This document shows, piece by piece, positions 60,514-64,000 of a stretch of 64,000 bases of DNA. This stretch comes from Cercis canadensis (lineage: Eukaryota; Streptophyta; Magnoliopsida; Fabales; Fabaceae): assembly GCA_003255065.1 (NCBI GenBank), contig QAOA01006617.1:524427-588426 (forward strand). The letters are read 5' to 3'. The position numbers and the translations under genes were made by a program. Within the stretch, counting starts at the first letter, position 1; each line of letters starts with the position of its first letter. The notes under the pieces are model-generated. The model did no database searches. It saw only the letters and a program-made list of their open reading frames with translations, and was not told the origin of the DNA.

Positions 60514-60985
60514 TTTAGGAAAATTATTCTAAGGTTTGTTTTTTTTTAAGTGATAAAAAATTTAGGATAAGAGGAGAATATCACATTCCAAGGCTAAGGC
60601 ATGCTACAAGCCTCGTTTAAGCCTTGGAATGTGAATCAAACTTAAACCTTACAAGTAATGTGTTTTGAAACTTACTAATTGAACAAACTCCAGTTGGCAT
60701 TATTCTACGGTTCTAAATCTTAGAACATGAGACTCTTGAGTGCATAAGGTAGAAAGATTTCAAAAAGGTGCCGGAGCTATTAGATGAAATGACCGAAATA
60801 TCCCTAGTCATTATGTGCATATTTTATACATAACAACCAAATATATGAACATAATAATCCTATAGGACTGAGAGGTGTTTTGGTCATTCCACCTAATAGG
60901 TGCACTTACTTGGAAATTTTATTCCTTCCGCACCCCATGGTCTTCCATTTCAAGGCTTAAAACCTTAGAATAATTTTCCCTAATT
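60514..60985. mobile_element. Candidate short-TIR element carrying an internal hairpin
   Basis: The termini ggaaaattattctaaggttt (60519-60538) and aaaccttagaataattttcc (60960-60979) are inverted repeats. The interior is non-coding and contains a perfect 14-bp hairpin at 60582-60633. Both sides have a TA next to the repeat; a target duplication cannot be defined with certainty. Confidence 0.6.
60582..60633. repeat. Perfect 14-bp hairpin
   Basis: CACATTCCAAGGCT (60582-60595) pairs exactly with AGCCTTGGAATGTG (60620-60633), leaving a 24-nt loop. It is short for a miRNA precursor. Confidence 0.7.
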
Positions 60986-61742
60986 TTTTTTATTTAATGA
61001 TAATATATAAATTTTTACAACTAATTATCAATAGTATCAATACCACCTGCATAACTATTGAGATTATCTATGCTATGTATTTTATAGAGCCCACATATAT
61101 ATTAAGTAAAATAAATGGCACGGATTATTTTAATTATCAATTTTGCTTTATAAAAATACTACTTATAATATCAAATAACCAGCCAAATTTGACATTGATA
61201 AGTGGATAAATTTAAACTCATAACGCTACACGTAGGACAAATAAATTAACTATGAGAGAACCCCACAATAAAGTTTCAATTTTTTTTTATGAGAATAAAG
61301 TTTTAAATTTGAAGATACTGACTAAGTGGATATATCACTAGCTAGTTGCAGTTTTGTTTATGGTCGTTATGATTACTAGTTTTTCTTTCCCTATAACAAC
61401 TCTATGCAGAGTGATTATAAGATAAGAAAATGATCATTTCTCCCCACTTTCCCATCTTTTTGCCATTCGTGTTATTGCATATTTCTATGTCCTTCTTTTA
61501 TTTAGTTGTGAGTTTTTTCTTACTTTATGATAGAATATTAAATTTATGAATTTGGAAAAATGTTTTATGTATAAAAACTTGTTGAGAATAAATAAAAGAA
61601 GGACGGTAGATTCATTCATACCAAATTTCTTGACGCATGGGCACTTTGAATATTGCATAGCCAGTTATGGTTTGCCGACCAAACTTTATGAGATTTTTTT
61701 AACAGTCTTGCTGAACAGCAGAACAGCCAAACTTGAAATATA

Positions 61743-62315
61743 GGATTAATTATAATTTTGGCCATCTTATTTTAACAATTTAAATTTTTTGGTCCCTCTT
61801 GTTTAAAAGTAAACAATTTAGTCATTTTATATTCATAAAATATACAATTTTGGTCATTTTATATTCATAAAATATGTAATTTTGGTCATTTCATCATTTT
61901 TCGAGTTTAATTTAAGGTGTAAAATACTCCAATTCACAATCTCACCGTTCATTTTGAAAAGTTACGTCTTGCGAATTTTCTCACAAAATTTCAGCTCGAT
62001 TCAACGGTGGGACGTAGCACAAAATACCAAAATTAAAAGTTTTCATCTAACCATAAATCTAGATTCATTTACCATTAGATCGAGCTGAAATTTTATGAGA
62101 AGTTTCAAAAGACGTATCGCTTTAATCTAAACGGTCATATTATGAATTAGAGAACTTTACACTTTGAAATAGACTTAAAAAATTTTGACTTAAAGATAAA
62201 ATGACTAAAATTGTACATTTTATGAATATAGAGGAAGTAAATAGTTTCATTTTAAACAAGATAGACTAAAAAATTCAAATTATTAAAATAAAATGACTAA
62301 AATTACAATTAAGCC
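61743..62315. mobile_element. Long-arm foldback element, 573 bp
   Basis: GGATTAATTATAATTTTGGCC at the left and, complemented, GGCTTAATTGTAATTTTAGTC at the right. The inverted similarity continues for most of the element, including an inner pair around ctcgattcaacgg (about 61997) and atcgagctgaaat (about 62080), so it folds almost end to end. Internal cattttatattcataaaat is repeated twice on the left. A partial relative lies at 45158-45338. Non-coding. Confidence 0.78.
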
Positions 62316-62319
62316 TATA

Positions 62320-63225
62320 TTTTATTTTCTATCACATTCACCTTCTATTCTGATATGAAGGACAGGAGCTCAGCTTGATTGTGAAAAATCAATAAAACCC
62401 TTTCACATGGTCCCTCCATCTACTAGGGTAACAAGAATTCACCCATGATTATGATACTAAGAAAATAAATAATACCTATTTCACATGGGTCCAAAATCTT
62501 TTTCTTCTGTTTGTTTCCTTCTGTTTCTCTTTCAATTTAAAAATTTTCTCCGTACTTTTTTCACGTGGGCAGATATTTGAAAAGAAGAGGATGCAGATTT
62601 CTTTTTTAATAAAAAAAATAACAATGATAATAAAATCATCTTAATACTTTCTCTTTCTTTTTCTTTTTCTTTTTCTTTTTTTCTCAATTATTGGGTAGTT
62701 CGTAGTTAACTCCATGCCGTCAACATAGACTATATATACATTTCAATTGTTCTTGTTAAAAAATAGAGATAAAATTGGAACAATTACAATTTATCTAGAG
62801 GCTGAGGCGTGTGCAAACTCATTGTTTCAACGCCTAACCCCTCAAGCGTCCACTCGTAATGGAAGAGTCGTAGAAAAAGCGTTTTGACTTTCATATTCAA
62901 AGGATTTTAGAGTAGTAGAAAGTTAATGAAAAATGAAAGAGATAAATTTTTTTAAGTGTAATGTGAAAAAGAAAAATTGTATAAAATATATAACCTATCA
63001 CTAAATAACCAAATTAAAAATTTTAAGTTAATTAAAAAGTTTTAACTCTCCACAACAAATTGAAGGAATTGATTTTTCAACATATTAAAAAATTGATTTT
63101 CAATCATAAATTAGAGAGTTTTGATTTTGAAATGCCAAAAACAATTCCAACACTTATTTCTGATCTTGTTAAAAGCAGACTATCCATGCCAAGTAATGAT
63201 TCTATTGCTGAAAGGACTTAGAAAA
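62320..63225. other. AT-rich intergenic region
   Basis: No gene seen. Contains a (tttct)n-like microsatellite at 62648-62682. Confidence 0.4.
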
Positions 63226-63227
63226 GT

Positions 63228-63243
63228 TGTATATATATATAAC
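63228..63243 (+). promoter_or_regulatory. Possible TATA box of a gene entering the right edge
   Basis: TATATATATATAAC followed by CT-rich sequence (63310-63345) typical of plant leaders. The gene body would lie beyond 64000. Confidence 0.3.
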
Positions 63244-63391
63244 GTCGTGTGTACATAACCACCTCAAACAAACCCTTTCTAACCTACTCTTCTTGCTTGG
63301 TTCCTCGCATCTTTCTCTCTCTTTCATTCTTTCTCTCTCTTCAATTGCTCTTCCTATTTATTGAGATGCAATTGCTAGACTAGATCTTGAA

Positions 63392-63591
63392 CTGTTATTT
63401 TGTGTTCTTCCTTCACTTTCTTCCATTTCTTTACACCATGGTACATGTCTTTGAAGGTTTTGCTTCTCCTACCTCCTCCTCCTCCTCTCGACCTGTTATT
63501 TTGTGTTCTTCCTTCACTTTCTTCCATTTCTTTACACCATGGTACATGTCTTTGAAGGTTTTGCTTCTCCTACCTCCTCCTCCCTTCTTCT
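63392..63591. repeat. Tandem duplication, 2 x 101 bp
   Basis: Two adjacent, nearly identical copies beginning ctgttattttgtgttcttcc (63392 and 63493) and ending in cctcctcc runs. Non-coding or leader sequence. It has no N at the junction, unlike the assembly joints elsewhere. Confidence 0.85.
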
Positions 63592-64000
63592 ATTATTATT
63601 CTTATTATTAGTAATTTTATTTTCTTTGGAATCTTTCTTGTTCTTATCACTAAATTCCGAATACTTCACCATCATAGAAATCTCTAATAATTTTTTTTGG
63701 AATATTTTATATATGCACCAAATTTAAATATGTATATATCTAAATTTGGTGTATACCAGATTGCCACCTAAAATTCATCATACCCACTAACACAAAACCC
63801 ATGAATCATCAGAATATAGAGGTTGTTGAAGTTTTACTACTTTATAGTGGTATAGTTGTGTTTGCTTCTCTAGATTCTCTTTTCTTTCCATAGTTTACTA
63901 CGCTTTTTTAAAAACTCCTCTCTCTCTCTATTTAAATTATTCTAATCATTCTGTTTATTTATTCGGCAGCCTGTGGAAACCGTATATTCGATTAGGGTTC

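Noticed and set aside
63387-63727. Overlapping 74-codon frames with a repeated FLHFLPFLYTMVHVFEGF motif
   Set aside because: The repetition comes from the 101-bp DNA duplication in a CT-rich leader-like region; no sign of a real protein.

Overview
This is nuclear DNA from a flowering plant, almost certainly a eudicot. Its genes are split by short AT-rich introns, the intergenic DNA is very AT-rich, and it carries plant-type transposons (CACTA, Tourist-like MITEs, Mutator-like foldback elements) and plant-only gene families. The species cannot be named from the sequence alone.

Left third (1-18 kb) is the gene-dense part. It holds the 3' portion of a VPS33 gene (+ strand, 11 exons visible), a complete PUB14-like U-box/ARM E3 ubiquitin ligase (- strand, 4 exons) and a complete ARA6/RABF1 plant-type Rab5 GTPase (- strand, 8 exons). 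From memory these three are consecutive loci in Arabidopsis (AT3G54860, AT3G54850, AT3G54840), so this looks like a conserved syntenic block. VPS33 (HOPS/CORVET tether) and ARA6 (endosomal Rab) act in the same endosome-to-vacuole pathway.

The remainder (18-64 kb) is gene-poor and repeat-rich, with small genes dispersed through it: a 51-aa DVL/ROTUNDIFOLIA-like peptide gene (27.1 kb), an intact two-exon defensin-like gene (33.6 kb) with a broken tandem relative (38.2 kb), a two-exon cysteine-rich secreted peptide gene (40.2 kb) with a second, apparently incomplete relative (44.0 kb), a U6atac minor-spliceosome snRNA gene with a plant Pol III-type USE/TATA promoter (44.7 kb), and an IDA-like secreted peptide gene (46.4 kb). 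An array of about eleven ~255-bp tandem repeats (41.0-43.8 kb) separates the two cysteine-rich peptide loci.

Mobile elements seen: two Tourist-like MITEs with TAA/TTA target duplications, a 1.9-kb non-autonomous CACTA element with a duplicated 3' end and degenerate telomere-like repeats inside, several long-arm foldback elements (one with a 9-bp target duplication), two GC-rich palindromic elements built on a GACACGCCGTG motif, and a small Ty1/copia fossil. Many isolated single Ns sit between near-identical flanks. These look like unmerged contig overlaps, so some apparent duplications are probably assembly artefacts. The right edge may hold the leader of a further + strand gene.
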